DNA of 64,000 nucleotides from Pseudomonas sp. RIT623. GTDB taxonomy: Bacteria; Pseudomonadota; Gammaproteobacteria; Pseudomonadales; Pseudomonadaceae. The position numbers were made by a program, and so were the translations under genes. The notes under the pieces are model-generated. The model did no database searches, was not told the origin of the DNA, and saw nothing but the letters and a program-made list of their open reading frames with translations. This document shows positions 46,508 to 55,032 of the stretch, piece by piece (the stretch's first letter is position 1; each line of letters opens with the position of its first letter). Location of the stretch: assembly GCF_004519305.1 (NCBI RefSeq), contig NZ_SOZA01000007.1, forward strand, positions 124,001 through 188,000, read 5' to 3'.

Positions 46508-47026
46508 ATGAGCCTACCCAATCCCGCCGAGCTGATCCGGCAGATGGCCGTCGACCTTCGCGCCCACCTGGCCCGCCGCGCCATCGCCGAGCCACGCTTC
46601 ATCGGCATCCGCACCGGCGGCGTGTGGGTGGCCCAGGCCCTGCAGGCCGAACTCGGCGAGCAGAGCCCGCTGGGCACCCTGGACGTGTCCTTCTACCGCG
46701 ACGACTTCAGCCAGAACGGCCTGCACCCGCAGGTGCGCCCATCAGAGCTGCCGTTCGAGATCGAAGGCCAGCACCTGGTGCTGGTGGACGACGTATTGAT
46801 GAGCGGTCGCACCATCCGCGCCGCCCTCAACGAATTGTTCGACTATGGCCGCCCCGCCAGCGTGACACTGGTGTGCCTGCTCGACCTGGATGCCGGCGAA
46901 CTACCGATTCGCCCCAACGTGCTGGGCGCCACCCTGTCCCTGGCGGCCCATGAACGGGTAAAATTGACCGGACCCACGCCGCTCGCCCTCGAGCGCCAGG
47001 ACCTCGCTTTTGCACCAGCCCTTTAA
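46508..47026 (+). CDS. pyrR: PyrR, pyrimidine regulatory protein / uracil phosphoribosyltransferase
   Basis: A 172-residue type I phosphoribosyltransferase with the PRPP-binding motif [18 protein letters not shown]. In Bacilli PyrR controls pyr attenuation; in Pseudomonas it is encoded ahead of pyrB and its regulatory mode is less clear. I see no obvious anti-antiterminator structure in the short 12-base gap to pyrB. GAGGAG precedes the ATG at 46508. Confidence 0.93.
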   Translation: MSLPNPAELIRQMAVDLRAHLARRAIAEPRFIGIRTGGVWVAQALQAELGEQSPLGTLDVSFYRDDFSQNGLHPQVRPSELPFEIEGQHLVLVDDVLMSGRTIRAALNELFDYGRPASVTLVCLLDLDAGELPIRPNVLGATLSLAAHERVKLTGPTPLALERQDLAFAPAL

Positions 47027-47038
47027 GAGTCCCCCGCG

Positions 47039-48043
47039 ATGACGCCATTCGACGCCAAGCGCCCGCTGCAGCTCAATGATCAGGGCCAGCTACGCCATTT
47101 TCTCTCGCTCGACGGTTTGCCCCGCGAACTGCTCACCGAGATCCTCGACACCGCCGACTCGTTCCTCGAAGTCGGCGCCCGAGCCGTGAAGAAAGTCCCG
47201 CTGCTACGCGGCAAGACCGTGTGCAACGTGTTCTTCGAGAACTCCACCCGTACCCGCACCACCTTCGAGCTGGCCGCCCAGCGCCTGTCGGCGGACGTGA
47301 TCAGCCTGAACGTGTCGACCTCCTCGACCAGCAAGGGCGAGACCCTGTTCGACACCTTGCGCAACCTCGAGGCCATGGCCGCCGACATGTTCGTCGTGCG
47401 CCATTCCGACTCCGGTGCCGCACATTTCATCGCCGAGCACGTATGCCCGGACGTGGCCGTGATCAACGGCGGTGACGGCCGCCACGCCCACCCGACCCAG
47501 GGCATGCTCGACATGCTCACCATTCGTCGGCACAAGGGCAGCTTCGAGAACCTGTCGGTGGCCATCGTCGGCGATATCCTGCACTCGCGCGTGGCCCGCT
47601 CCGACATGCTCGCGCTCAAGGCCCTCGGCTGCCCGGACATCCGCGTGATTGGCCCGAAGACGCTGATCCCGGTGGGCATCGAGCAATACGGCGTGAAGGT
47701 CTACACCGACCTCGCCGAAGGCCTGAAAGATGTCGACGTGGTGATCATGCTGCGCCTGCAGCGCGAACGCATGGCCGGCGGCCTGCTGCCCAGCGAGGGC
47801 GAGTTCTACCGCCTGTTCGGCCTGACCACCGCGCGCCTGGCCGGGGCCAAGCCTGACGCCATCGTCATGCACCCGGGGCCGATCAACCGTGGCGTCGAGA
47901 TCGAGTCGGCAGTGGCCGACGGCAAGCATTCGGTGATCCTCAACCAGGTCACCTACGGCATCGCCGTGCGCATGGCCGTGCTGTCCATGGCCATGAGCGG
48001 GCAGAACGCGCAACGTCAATTCGAGCAGGAGAACGCCCAGTGA
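47039..48043 (+). CDS. pyrB: Aspartate carbamoyltransferase catalytic subunit
   Basis: A 334-residue transcarbamoylase that makes carbamoyl aspartate, with the carbamoyl phosphate loop [19 protein letters not shown] and C-terminal [14 protein letters not shown]. The N-terminal extension ([17 protein letters not shown]) is typical of the Pseudomonas type, in which PyrB forms a large dodecamer with the PyrC' protein. The stop codon overlaps the pyrC' start by four bases (GTGA). Confidence 0.97.
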   Translation: MTPFDAKRPLQLNDQGQLRHFLSLDGLPRELLTEILDTADSFLEVGARAVKKVPLLRGKTVCNVFFENSTRTRTTFELAAQRLSADVISLNVSTSSTSKGETLFDTLRNLEAMAADMFVVRHSDSGAAHFIAEHVCPDVAVINGGDGRHAHPTQGMLDMLTIRRHKGSFENLSVAIVGDILHSRVARSDMLALKALGCPDIRVIGPKTLIPVGIEQYGVKVYTDLAEGLKDVDVVIMLRLQRERMAGGLLPSEGEFYRLFGLTTARLAGAKPDAIVMHPGPINRGVEIESAVADGKHSVILNQVTYGIAVRMAVLSMAMSGQNAQRQFEQENAQ

Positions 48044-49311
48044 CCATCAGCATCATCGGCGCCCGGGTCATCGATCCTGCCAGCGGCCTGGACCAGGTCA
48101 CCGACCTGCACCTGGACGGCGGGCGCATTGCCGCCATCGGCGCCGCCCCGAGCGGTTTCAGCGCCAGCCGCGTGATCCAGGCCGACGGCCTGGTGGCCGC
48201 CCCGGGCCTGGTCGACCTCGGCGTGTCGCTGCGCGAACCGGGCTACAGCCGCAAGGGCAGCATCGCCAGCGAGACCCGCGCCGCGGTCGCCGGCGGCGTC
48301 ACCAGCCTGTGCTGCCCGCCGCAGACCAAGCCGGTGCTGGATACCTCGGCGGTGGCCGAGCTGATCCTCGACCGCGCGCGCGAAGCGTCCAACAGCAAGG
48401 TCTACCCGATCGGCGCCCTGACCAAGGGCCTGGACGGCGAGCAACTGGCCGAGCTGGTGGCCCTGCGCGACACCGGCTGCGTGGCCTTCGGCAACGGCCT
48501 CAAGGAAATCCCCAACCACCGGACCCTGGCCCGTGCGCTGGAATACGCGGCCACCTTCGACCTGACCGTGGTGTTCCACTCCCAAGACCGCGACCTGGCC
48601 CAGGGCGGTCTGGCCCACGAAGGCCCGATGGCCAGCTTCCTGGGCCTGCCCGGCATCCCCGAGACCGCAGAGACCGTGGCCTTGGCCCGCAACCTGCTGC
48701 TGGTCGAGCAGACCGGGGTGCGTGCCCACTTCACCCAGATCACCAGCGCCCGTGGTGCCCGGCTGATCGCCCAGGCCCAGCAACTGGGGTTGCCGGTGAC
48801 CGCCGACGTGGCGCTGTACCAGCTGATCCTCACCGACGAAGCCCTGCGTGACTTCTCCAGCCTCTACCACGTGCAGCCACCGCTGCGCACCGCCGCCGAC
48901 CGCGACGGCCTGCGCGAGGCGGTGAAGTCGGGGGTGATCCAGGCCATCTCCAGCCACCACCAGCCCCACGAGCGCGATGCCAAGCTGGCGCCGTTCGGTG
49001 CCACCGAGCCAGGCATCAGCAGTGTCGAGCTGCTGTTGCCGCTGGCCATGACCCTGGTGGAGGACGGCCTGCTCGACCTGCCGACGCTGCTGGCACGTTT
49101 GAGCAGCGGCCCGGCGGCGGCCATGCGCCTGCCGGCGGGTGAGCTGAAGGTGGGCGGTGCGGCGGACCTGGTGCTGTTCGATCCCAAGGCCTCGACCGTG
49201 GCCGGCGAGCAGTGGTTATCGCGCGGCGAGAACTGCCCGTTCATCGGCCACTGCCTGCCGGGCGCGGTGCGTTATACCTTGGTCGATGGGCACGTCTGCC
49301 ACGAGGCCTGA
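48040..49311 (+). CDS. pyrC': Non-catalytic dihydroorotase homologue PyrC'
   Basis: A 423-residue dihydroorotase-fold protein. The usual zinc-binding HxH of the first strand is replaced ([33 protein letters not shown]), so catalytic activity is not expected. In Pseudomonas this protein is a structural partner that keeps the PyrB dodecamer active (family knowledge). The GTG start overlaps the pyrB stop, supporting a fixed stoichiometry. An active PyrC must be encoded elsewhere. A REP pair follows. Confidence 0.9.
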   Translation: MTISIIGARVIDPASGLDQVTDLHLDGGRIAAIGAAPSGFSASRVIQADGLVAAPGLVDLGVSLREPGYSRKGSIASETRAAVAGGVTSLCCPPQTKPVLDTSAVAELILDRAREASNSKVYPIGALTKGLDGEQLAELVALRDTGCVAFGNGLKEIPNHRTLARALEYAATFDLTVVFHSQDRDLAQGGLAHEGPMASFLGLPGIPETAETVALARNLLLVEQTGVRAHFTQITSARGARLIAQAQQLGLPVTADVALYQLILTDEALRDFSSLYHVQPPLRTAADRDGLREAVKSGVIQAISSHHQPHERDAKLAPFGATEPGISSVELLLPLAMTLVEDGLLDLPTLLARLSSGPAAAMRLPAGELKVGGAADLVLFDPKASTVAGEQWLSRGENCPFIGHCLPGAVRYTLVDGHVCHEA

Positions 49312-49330
49312 CAAAGCTCGCAACCTGCTC

Positions 49331-49449
49331 TTGTAGGAGCGGCCTTGTGTCGCGAAAGGGCTGCGTAGCGGCCCCCGGATCTCGGCATCATGCGGAAATC
49401 GCCGGGGCCGCTCTGCGGCCCTTTCGCGACACAAGGCCGCTCCTACAGT
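49331..49449. repeat. REP pair (family A)
   Basis: Two inverted units (TAGGAGCGGCCTTGTGTCGC and GCGACACAAGGCCGCTCCTA) with matching outer hairpin arms lie between pyrC' and the hslV promoter, taking the place of a terminator. Confidence 0.92.
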
Positions 49450-49494
49450 GACCGCCTCCAGCCCAGACGGGCAGCAACCATTCATCCACTGTGG

Positions 49495-49522
49495 TTGAAA
49501 TCCTTCCCCCCTCCCCCCATAT
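49495..49522 (+). promoter_or_regulatory. Sigma-32 heat-shock promoter of hslVU
   Basis: TTGAAA (49495-49500) and CCCCATAT (49515-49522) are separated by 14 bases. Both boxes match the RpoH consensus closely, and the location 46 bases before hslV fits. hslVU is an RpoH-dependent operon in other gammaproteobacteria. Confidence 0.9.
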
Positions 49523-49567
49523 GAGTCTGCATCAGGCATTTTCGCCCCGCTGCGTGGAGACTCTCCC

Positions 49568-50098
49568 TTGACTACCATCGTTTCTGTCCGCCGTAACGGC
49601 AAAGTCGTCATGGGCGGCGACGGCCAGGTTTCCCTCGGCAACACCGTGATGAAAGGCAACGCCAAGAAAGTCCGGCGCCTGTACAACGGCCAGGTCATCG
49701 CTGGCTTCGCCGGTGCCACCGCCGACGCCTTCACCCTGTTCGAGCGCTTCGAAGCCCAGCTGCAGAAACACTCCGGGCACCTGGTGCGCGCCGCCGTCGA
49801 GCTGGCCAAGGAATGGCGTACCGACCGTTCCCTGAGCCGCCTGGAAGCGATGCTGGCGGTGGCCAACAAGGACGCGTCCCTGATCATCACCGGCAACGGC
49901 GACGTGGTCGAGCCCGAGGATGGCCTGATCGCCATGGGCTCCGGTGGTGCCTACGCCCAGGCCGCGGCCCGCGCCCTGCTGAACAAGACCGACCTCTCAG
50001 CCCGCGAAATCGCCGAGACTGCCCTGAACATCGCCGGCGACATCTGCGTGTTCACCAACCACAACCTGACCATCGAGGAGCAGGACCTGGCCGAGTGA
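49568..50098 (+). CDS. hslV: HslV, proteolytic subunit of the HslUV protease
   Basis: A 176-residue threonine protease of the proteasome family. The translated start is TTG followed by ACT ACC, so removal of the first residue exposes the catalytic Thr ([37 protein letters not shown]). The TTG start and GTGGAGA upstream are typical for Pseudomonas hslV. A symmetric hairpin separates it from hslU. Confidence 0.97.
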   Translation: MTTIVSVRRNGKVVMGGDGQVSLGNTVMKGNAKKVRRLYNGQVIAGFAGATADAFTLFERFEAQLQKHSGHLVRAAVELAKEWRTDRSLSRLEAMLAVANKDASLIITGNGDVVEPEDGLIAMGSGGAYAQAAARALLNKTDLSAREIAETALNIAGDICVFTNHNLTIEEQDLAE

Positions 50099-50112
50099 TC
50101 AGCTGTTCTGGC

Positions 50113-50133
50113 GCCCCATCCCGGTGATGGGGC
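50113..50133 (+). promoter_or_regulatory. Hairpin between hslV and hslU
   Basis: GCCCCATC pairs with GATGGGGC across a five-base loop; no T tract follows, so a processing or stability element is more likely than a terminator. It may set the ratio of HslV to HslU. Confidence 0.6.
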
Positions 50134-50174
50134 CTTCCCACGCTGAATCACTCTGCTCGAGGACCATTTTCATC

Positions 50175-51518
50175 ATGTCCATGACCCCCCGCGAGATCGT
50201 CCACGAACTCAACCGTCACATCATCGGCCAGGACGACGCCAAGCGCGCCGTGGCCATCGCCCTGCGCAACCGCTGGCGGCGCATGCAGCTGCCGGCCGAG
50301 CTGCGCGCCGAGGTGACCCCGAAGAACATCCTGATGATCGGCCCCACCGGGGTCGGCAAGACCGAAATCGCCCGGCGCCTGGCCAAGCTGGCCAACGCAC
50401 CGTTCATCAAGGTCGAAGCGACCAAGTTCACCGAAGTCGGCTATGTCGGCCGTGATGTCGAATCGATCATCCGCGACCTGGCCGATGCCGCGCTGAAGAT
50501 GCTACGCGAGCAGGAGATCGTGCGCGTGCGCCACCGCGCCGAGGACGCCGCCGAAGACCGCATCCTCGACGTCCTGCTGCCGCAGGCGCGGGTCAGCAGC
50601 TTCAGCGAGGAAGCCCAGCAGTCGAGCAGCGACTCCAACACCCGCCAGCTGTTCCGCAAGCGCCTGCGCGAAGGCCAGCTGGACGACAAGGAAATCGAGA
50701 TCGAAGTCGCCGATGCCGTGGGCGTCGAGATCGCCGCGCCGCCCGGCATGGAAGAAATGACCAACCAGCTGCAGAGCCTGTTCGCCAACATGGGCAAGGG
50801 CAAGCGCAAGGCGCGCAAGCTGAAGGTCAAGGATGCCCTGAAGATGGTCCGCGACGAAGAAGCCAGCCGCCTGGTCAACGACGAAGACCTCAAGGCCAAG
50901 GCCCTGGAAGCGGTCGAGCAGCACGGCATCGTGTTCATCGACGAGATCGACAAGGTGGCCAAGCGTGGCAACGTCGGCGGCGCCGATGTATCCCGTGAAG
51001 GCGTGCAACGCGACCTGCTGCCGCTGATCGAAGGCTGCACCGTCAATACCAAGCTGGGCATGGTCAAGACCGACCATATCCTGTTCATCGCTTCCGGCGC
51101 GTTCCACCTGAGCAAGCCGAGCGACCTGGTGCCCGAGCTGCAGGGTCGCCTGCCGATCCGTGTCGAGCTCAAGGCCCTGACCCCGGAAGACTTCGAGCGC
51201 ATCCTCAAGGAGCCGCACGCCTCGCTGACCGAACAGTACCGCGAGCTGCTCAAGACCGAGGGCCTGCACATCGAGTTCGCCGACGAGGGCCTCAAGCGCC
51301 TGGCCGAGATCGCCTACCAGGTCAACGAGAAAACCGAGAACATCGGTGCCCGCCGCCTGCACACCCTGCTCGAGCGCCTGCTCGAGGAGGTGTCGTTCAG
51401 CGCCGGTGACCTGGCCAGCGCCCACGAAGAGACGCCGATCAACATCGACGCGGCGTACGTGAACAGCCACCTCGGTGAGCTGGCGCAGAACGAAGACCTG
51501 TCGCGCTACATCCTGTAA
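50175..51518 (+). CDS. hslU: HslU, ATPase subunit of the HslUV protease
   Basis: A 447-residue AAA+ unfoldase with Walker [12 protein letters not shown] and Walker [13 protein letters not shown], an intermediate I-domain between about residues 110 and 240, and the C-terminal SRYIL tail that inserts into HslV. It unfolds substrates for HslV. The start at 50175 yields the family N-terminus [23 protein letters not shown]. Confidence 0.98.
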   Translation: MSMTPREIVHELNRHIIGQDDAKRAVAIALRNRWRRMQLPAELRAEVTPKNILMIGPTGVGKTEIARRLAKLANAPFIKVEATKFTEVGYVGRDVESIIRDLADAALKMLREQEIVRVRHRAEDAAEDRILDVLLPQARVSSFSEEAQQSSSDSNTRQLFRKRLREGQLDDKEIEIEVADAVGVEIAAPPGMEEMTNQLQSLFANMGKGKRKARKLKVKDALKMVRDEEASRLVNDEDLKAKALEAVEQHGIVFIDEIDKVAKRGNVGGADVSREGVQRDLLPLIEGCTVNTKLGMVKTDHILFIASGAFHLSKPSDLVPELQGRLPIRVELKALTPEDFERILKEPHASLTEQYRELLKTEGLHIEFADEGLKRLAEIAYQVNEKTENIGARRLHTLLERLLEEVSFSAGDLASAHEETPINIDAAYVNSHLGELAQNEDLSRYIL

Positions 51519-51525
51519 GACCGCA

Positions 51526-51606
51526 GAGGGCCGCTTTGCGGCCCTTTCGCGACACAAGGCCGCTCCTACAGAGGATCGCGTTTCCCTGTAGGAGCAGCCC
51601 CCTTGC
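51526..51606. repeat. REP element (family A), second unit truncated
   Basis: A complete unit (CGCGACACAAGGCCGCTCCT, with outer arms GGGCCGC..GCGGCCC) is followed by a copy cut off after TGTAGGAGCAGCCCCCTTGC. A family-D fragment (CGAAGCTTGCAGCTTGACGC, 51624-51643) lies next to it, upstream of the DUF971 gene. Confidence 0.8.
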
Positions 51607-51660
51607 ACAATGCCTGGAATCACTCGAAGCTTGCAGCTTGACGCTCAAGAGAGATAACCC

Positions 51661-52038
51661 ATGGCCCGCCTGCCCACCGCCATCAACCTGCACAAAGCCT
51701 CCAAGACCCTCACCCTCACCTACGCCCCCGGCGAGGTCTACCACCTGCCTGCCGAATTCCTGCGCGTGCATTCCCCCTCTGCCGAGGTCCAGGGCCACGG
51801 CAACCCGATCCTGCAGTTCGGCAAGATCAACGTCGGCCTCAACGGCCTGGAACCGGCCGGTCAGTACGCACTGAAACTGACCTTCGACGATGGCCATGAC
51901 TCAGGATTGTTCACCTGGGAGTACCTCGAGCAACTGTGCCTGCGCCAGCAACAGCTGTGGGACGAATATCTCGATGAACTGCACAAGGCCGGGAAGTCCC
52001 GCGACCCGTCCGAATCCGTGGTTAAACTGATGCTCTAG
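51661..52038 (+). CDS. DUF971 (gamma-butyrobetaine hydroxylase-like N-terminal) protein
   Basis: A 125-residue protein consisting of one DUF971 domain (PTAINLHKASKTLTLTYAPGEVYHLPAEFLRVHSPSAEVQ ... YALKLTFDDGHDSGLFTWEYLEQL), the small fold found at the N-terminus of gamma-butyrobetaine hydroxylases. Stand-alone versions are thought to serve iron-sulfur or metal handling, but this is not proved. It conventionally sits between hslU and phaC1 in Pseudomonas. Confidence 0.9.
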   Translation: MARLPTAINLHKASKTLTLTYAPGEVYHLPAEFLRVHSPSAEVQGHGNPILQFGKINVGLNGLEPAGQYALKLTFDDGHDSGLFTWEYLEQLCLRQQQLWDEYLDELHKAGKSRDPSESVVKLML

Positions 52039-52374
52039 CGCAAGGCCACCAGGCTTTAGAGCGCATTTTCTAATCTCATCTGCTTGAATGCCTAAATGGC
52101 AGCCAATGACTGGCTGTCTTGCGCATTACACGAAAGTCGGGTAACCAATGGGGCTGGCAAGTTCCCTGCATTGTGTTTCACGCAGGCAGGGCCAGGCCGG
52201 TATGTACAGGTCGCGAGCGAAAGCAGGTTGTCTTCATACGCACCAACCCCCGCAGCTCATCACCGCCACGCATCCGGTCGCAGCACCGCTGTTCCTTATC
52301 ACTGGTCACCCGAGTAGCAGTACCGGGCTGTCACAGCACGCCGGTACTCGTCTCAGGACAACGGAGCGTCGTAG
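52039..52374 (+). other. Upstream region of the pha cluster, no gene seen
   Basis: These 336 bases hold no plausible gene; three overlapping short frames lack a Shine-Dalgarno and conserved sequence. I see a 17-base palindrome CAGCCA-N5-TGGCTG (52100-52116), a possible sigma-54 promoter at 52155-52170, and a few A+T-rich patches near 52063-52090. It should carry the phaC1 promoter and the PhaD target. Confidence 0.6.
52155..52170 (+). promoter_or_regulatory. Candidate sigma-54 promoter upstream of phaC1
   Basis: TGGCAAG-N5-TGCA (52155-52170) has the GG and GC of the sigma-54 consensus at the correct spacing, with one mismatch in each half. It would give a leader of nearly 200 bases. An enhancer-binding site is not identified. 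Confidence 0.4.
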
Positions 52375-54054
52375 ATGAGTAACAAGAACAACGATGAGTT
52401 GCAGCGGCAGGCCTCGGAAAACACCCTGGGGCTCAATCCGGTCATCGGCATTCGCCGCAAGGACCTGCTGACCTCGGCGCGCACGGTGCTGCGCCAGGCC
52501 GTTCGCCAGCCGTTGCACAGCGCCCGCCACATGGCGCATTTCGGCCTGGAACTGAAAAACGTGCTGCTGGGCAAGTCGGCCCTGCAACCGGAGGGCGACG
52601 ACCGTCGCTTCAGCGACCCGGCCTGGAGCCAGAACCCCCTGTATCGCCGCTACCTGCAAACCTACCTGGCCTGGCGCAAGGAGCTCAACGACTGGATCGG
52701 CAGCAGCGACCTGTCGCCGCAGGACATCAGCCGCGGCCAGTTCGTCATCAACCTGCTGACCGAGGCCATGGCGCCCACCAACACCTTGTCCAACCCGGCG
52801 GCGATCAAGCGCTTCTTCGAAACCGGCGGCAAGAGCCTGCTCGATGGCCTGTCCCACCTGGCCAAGGACATGGTCAACAATGGCGGCATGCCCAGCCAGG
52901 TCAACATGGAAGCCTTCGAGGTGGGCAAGAACCTGGGCACCAGCGAAGGCGCGGTGGTGTACCGCAACGATGTGCTGGAGCTGATCCAGTACAAGCCCAT
53001 CACCGAGCAGGTGCACAGCCGCCCGCTGCTGGTGGTGCCGCCGCAAATCAACAAGTTCTACGTCTTCGACCTGAGTCCGGAGAAGAGCCTGGCGCGCTTC
53101 TGCCTGCGCTCGCAGCAGCAGACCTTCATCATCAGTTGGCGCAACCCGACCAAGGCCCAGCGCGAGTGGGGCCTGTCCACCTACATCGACGCCCTCAAGG
53201 AAGCGGTCGACGCGGTGTTGGCGATCACCGGCAGCAAGGACCTGAACATGCTCGGCGCCTGCTCCGGCGGCATCACCTGCACCGCGCTGGTGGGCCATTA
53301 CGCCGCGCTGGGCGAGAAAAAGGTCAATGCCCTGACCCTGCTGGTCAGCGTGCTCGATACCACGGTCGACACCCAGGTGGCGCTGTTCGTCGACGAGCAG
53401 ACCCTCGAGGCGGCCAAGCGCCACTCCTACCAGGCCGGGGTGCTCGAAGGCAGCGACATGGCCAAGGTGTTCGCCTGGATGCGCCCCAACGACCTGATCT
53501 GGAACTACTGGGTCAACAACTACCTGCTGGGCAACGAACCGCCGGTGTTCGACATCCTGTTCTGGAACAACGACACCACCCGCCTGCCGGCCGCCTTCCA
53601 CGGCGACCTGATCGAGATGTTCAAGAACAACCCGCTGACCCGCTCCGATGCCCTGGAAGTCTGTGGCACCGCCATCGACCTGAAGAAAGTCGAGTGCGAC
53701 ATCTACAGCGTGGCCGGCACCGCCGACCACATCACGCCCTGGCAGTCGTGCTACCGCTCGGCGCACCTGTTCGGTGGCAAGATCGAGTTCGTGCTGTCCA
53801 ACAGCGGGCATATCCAGAGCATCCTCAACCCACCGGGCAACCCCAAGGCGCGCTTCATGACCGGCGAGGACCGCCCTGACGACCCGCTGTCCTGGCAGGA
53901 GAACGCGGTCAAGCACGCCGACTCCTGGTGGCTGCACTGGCAAACCTGGCTGGGCGAGCGCGCTGGCGAGCTGAAAAAAGCGCCGGCACGGCTGGGCAAT
54001 CGCGCCTATGGCGCAGGCGAAGCCGCACCCGGTACCTACGTCCACGAACGTTGA
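52375..54054 (+). CDS. phaC1: Class II polyhydroxyalkanoate synthase PhaC1
   Basis: A 559-residue synthase that polymerises medium-chain 3-hydroxyacyl-CoA on the surface of storage granules. The lipase-like box GACSGG puts the catalytic cysteine at 296; the Asp of AGTADHITPW (about 452) and the His of NSGHIQSI (about 480) complete the triad. The start at 52375 yields the canonical MSNKNNDELQRQASENTLGLNP. An A-rich Crc/Hfq motif overlaps the first codons. It leads the phaC1-phaZ-phaC2-phaD cluster. Confidence 0.98.
   Translation: MSNKNNDELQRQASENTLGLNPVIGIRRKDLLTSARTVLRQAVRQPLHSARHMAHFGLELKNVLLGKSALQPEGDDRRFSDPAWSQNPLYRRYLQTYLAWRKELNDWIGSSDLSPQDISRGQFVINLLTEAMAPTNTLSNPAAIKRFFETGGKSLLDGLSHLAKDMVNNGGMPSQVNMEAFEVGKNLGTSEGAVVYRNDVLELIQYKPITEQVHSRPLLVVPPQINKFYVFDLSPEKSLARFCLRSQQQTFIISWRNPTKAQREWGLSTYIDALKEAVDAVLAITGSKDLNMLGACSGGITCTALVGHYAALGEKKVNALTLLVSVLDTTVDTQVALFVDEQTLEAAKRHSYQAGVLEGSDMAKVFAWMRPNDLIWNYWVNNYLLGNEPPVFDILFWNNDTTRLPAAFHGDLIEMFKNNPLTRSDALEVCGTAIDLKKVECDIYSVAGTADHITPWQSCYRSAHLFGGKIEFVLSNSGHIQSILNPPGNPKARFMTGEDRPDDPLSWQENAVKHADSWWLHWQTWLGERAGELKKAPARLGNRAYGAGEAAPGTYVHER
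52381..52391 (+). promoter_or_regulatory. Crc/Hfq CA motif in the first phaC1 codons
   Basis: AACAAGAACAA begins at the third codon of phaC1. It matches the AAnAAnAA sequence that Hfq with Crc binds to block translation during carbon catabolite repression in Pseudomonas. Crc control of phaC1 is known in P. putida. Confidence 0.85.
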
Positions 54055-54116
54055 GCTGAACCGCCGCGCAGCCTACCGGCCTCGCGCGGCGCTACTTTCA
54101 CCCCAGAGTCACGCGC

Positions 54117-54968
54117 ATGCCGGAACCGTACATTTTCAGGACCGTCGAGCTGGACCAGCAGTCCATCCGTACCGCGGTCCGCCCGGGCAAGCCACACCTG
54201 ACGCCGCTGCTGATCTTCAACGGCATCGGCGCCAACCTTGAACTGGTGTTCCCGTTCATCGAGGCCCTGGACCCGGACCTGGAGGTCATCGCCTTCGACG
54301 TGCCCGGGGTCGGTGGCTCGTCCACCCCGCGCCACCCCTACCGCTTTCCTGGCCTGGCCAAACTGACCGCGCGCATGCTCGACTACCTGGACTACGGCCA
54401 GGTCAATGTCATCGGCGTATCCTGGGGCGGCGCCCTGGCCCAGCAGTTCGCCCACGACTACCCCGAGCGCTGCAAGAAGCTGGTGCTGGCCGCCACCGCC
54501 GCCGGCGCTGTGATGGTGCCGGGCAAACCCAAGGTGCTGTGGATGATGGCCAGCCCCCGACGCTATATCCAGCCTTCCCACGTGATCCGCATCGCCCCGC
54601 TGATCTACGGTGGAGGCTTTCGCCGCGACCCGGACCTGGCCATGCACCATGCCTCGAAGGTGCGCTCCGGCGGCAAGCTGGGCTACTACTGGCAGCTGTT
54701 CGCAGGCCTGGGCTGGACCAGCATCCATTGGCTGCACAAGATCCACCAGCCAACCCTGGTGCTGGCCGGCGACGACGACCCGCTGATCCCGCTGATCAAC
54801 ATGCGCCTGCTGGCCTGGCGAATTCCCAATGCCCAGCTACACATAATCGACGACGGCCACCTGTTCCTGATCACCCGAGCCGAGGCCGTCGCCCCGATCA
54901 TCATGAAATTCCTCCAGCAGGAGCGCCAACGCGCGGTCATGCACCCACGACCCGCTGCGCGCACCTGA
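54117..54968 (+). CDS. phaZ: Intracellular polyhydroxyalkanoate depolymerase PhaZ
   Basis: A 283-residue alpha/beta hydrolase that releases 3-hydroxy acids from the stored polymer. The lipase box GVSWGG places the nucleophile at Ser102; GDDDPLIP (Asp about 221) and DDGHLFL (His about 248) complete the triad. It lies 62 bases after phaC1 and before phaC2, so synthesis and turnover enzymes are co-expressed. Confidence 0.97.
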   Translation: MPEPYIFRTVELDQQSIRTAVRPGKPHLTPLLIFNGIGANLELVFPFIEALDPDLEVIAFDVPGVGGSSTPRHPYRFPGLAKLTARMLDYLDYGQVNVIGVSWGGALAQQFAHDYPERCKKLVLAATAAGAVMVPGKPKVLWMMASPRRYIQPSHVIRIAPLIYGGGFRRDPDLAMHHASKVRSGGKLGYYWQLFAGLGWTSIHWLHKIHQPTLVLAGDDDPLIPLINMRLLAWRIPNAQLHIIDDGHLFLITRAEAVAPIIMKFLQQERQRAVMHPRPAART

Positions 54969-54977
54969 GGAGCTGGC

Positions 54978-55003
54978 GTGGGAGCGGGCTTGCCCCGCGA
55001 TCG
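54978..55003. repeat. Single REP unit (family C) between phaZ and phaC2
   Basis: One copy of GTGGGAGCGGGCTTGCCCCG lies in the 64-base gap between phaZ and phaC2. It could act as a partial barrier that sets relative message levels within the pha operon. Confidence 0.8.
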
Positions 55004-55032
55004 GCCGGATTGCTAAACGATGGAGTGTTGGC

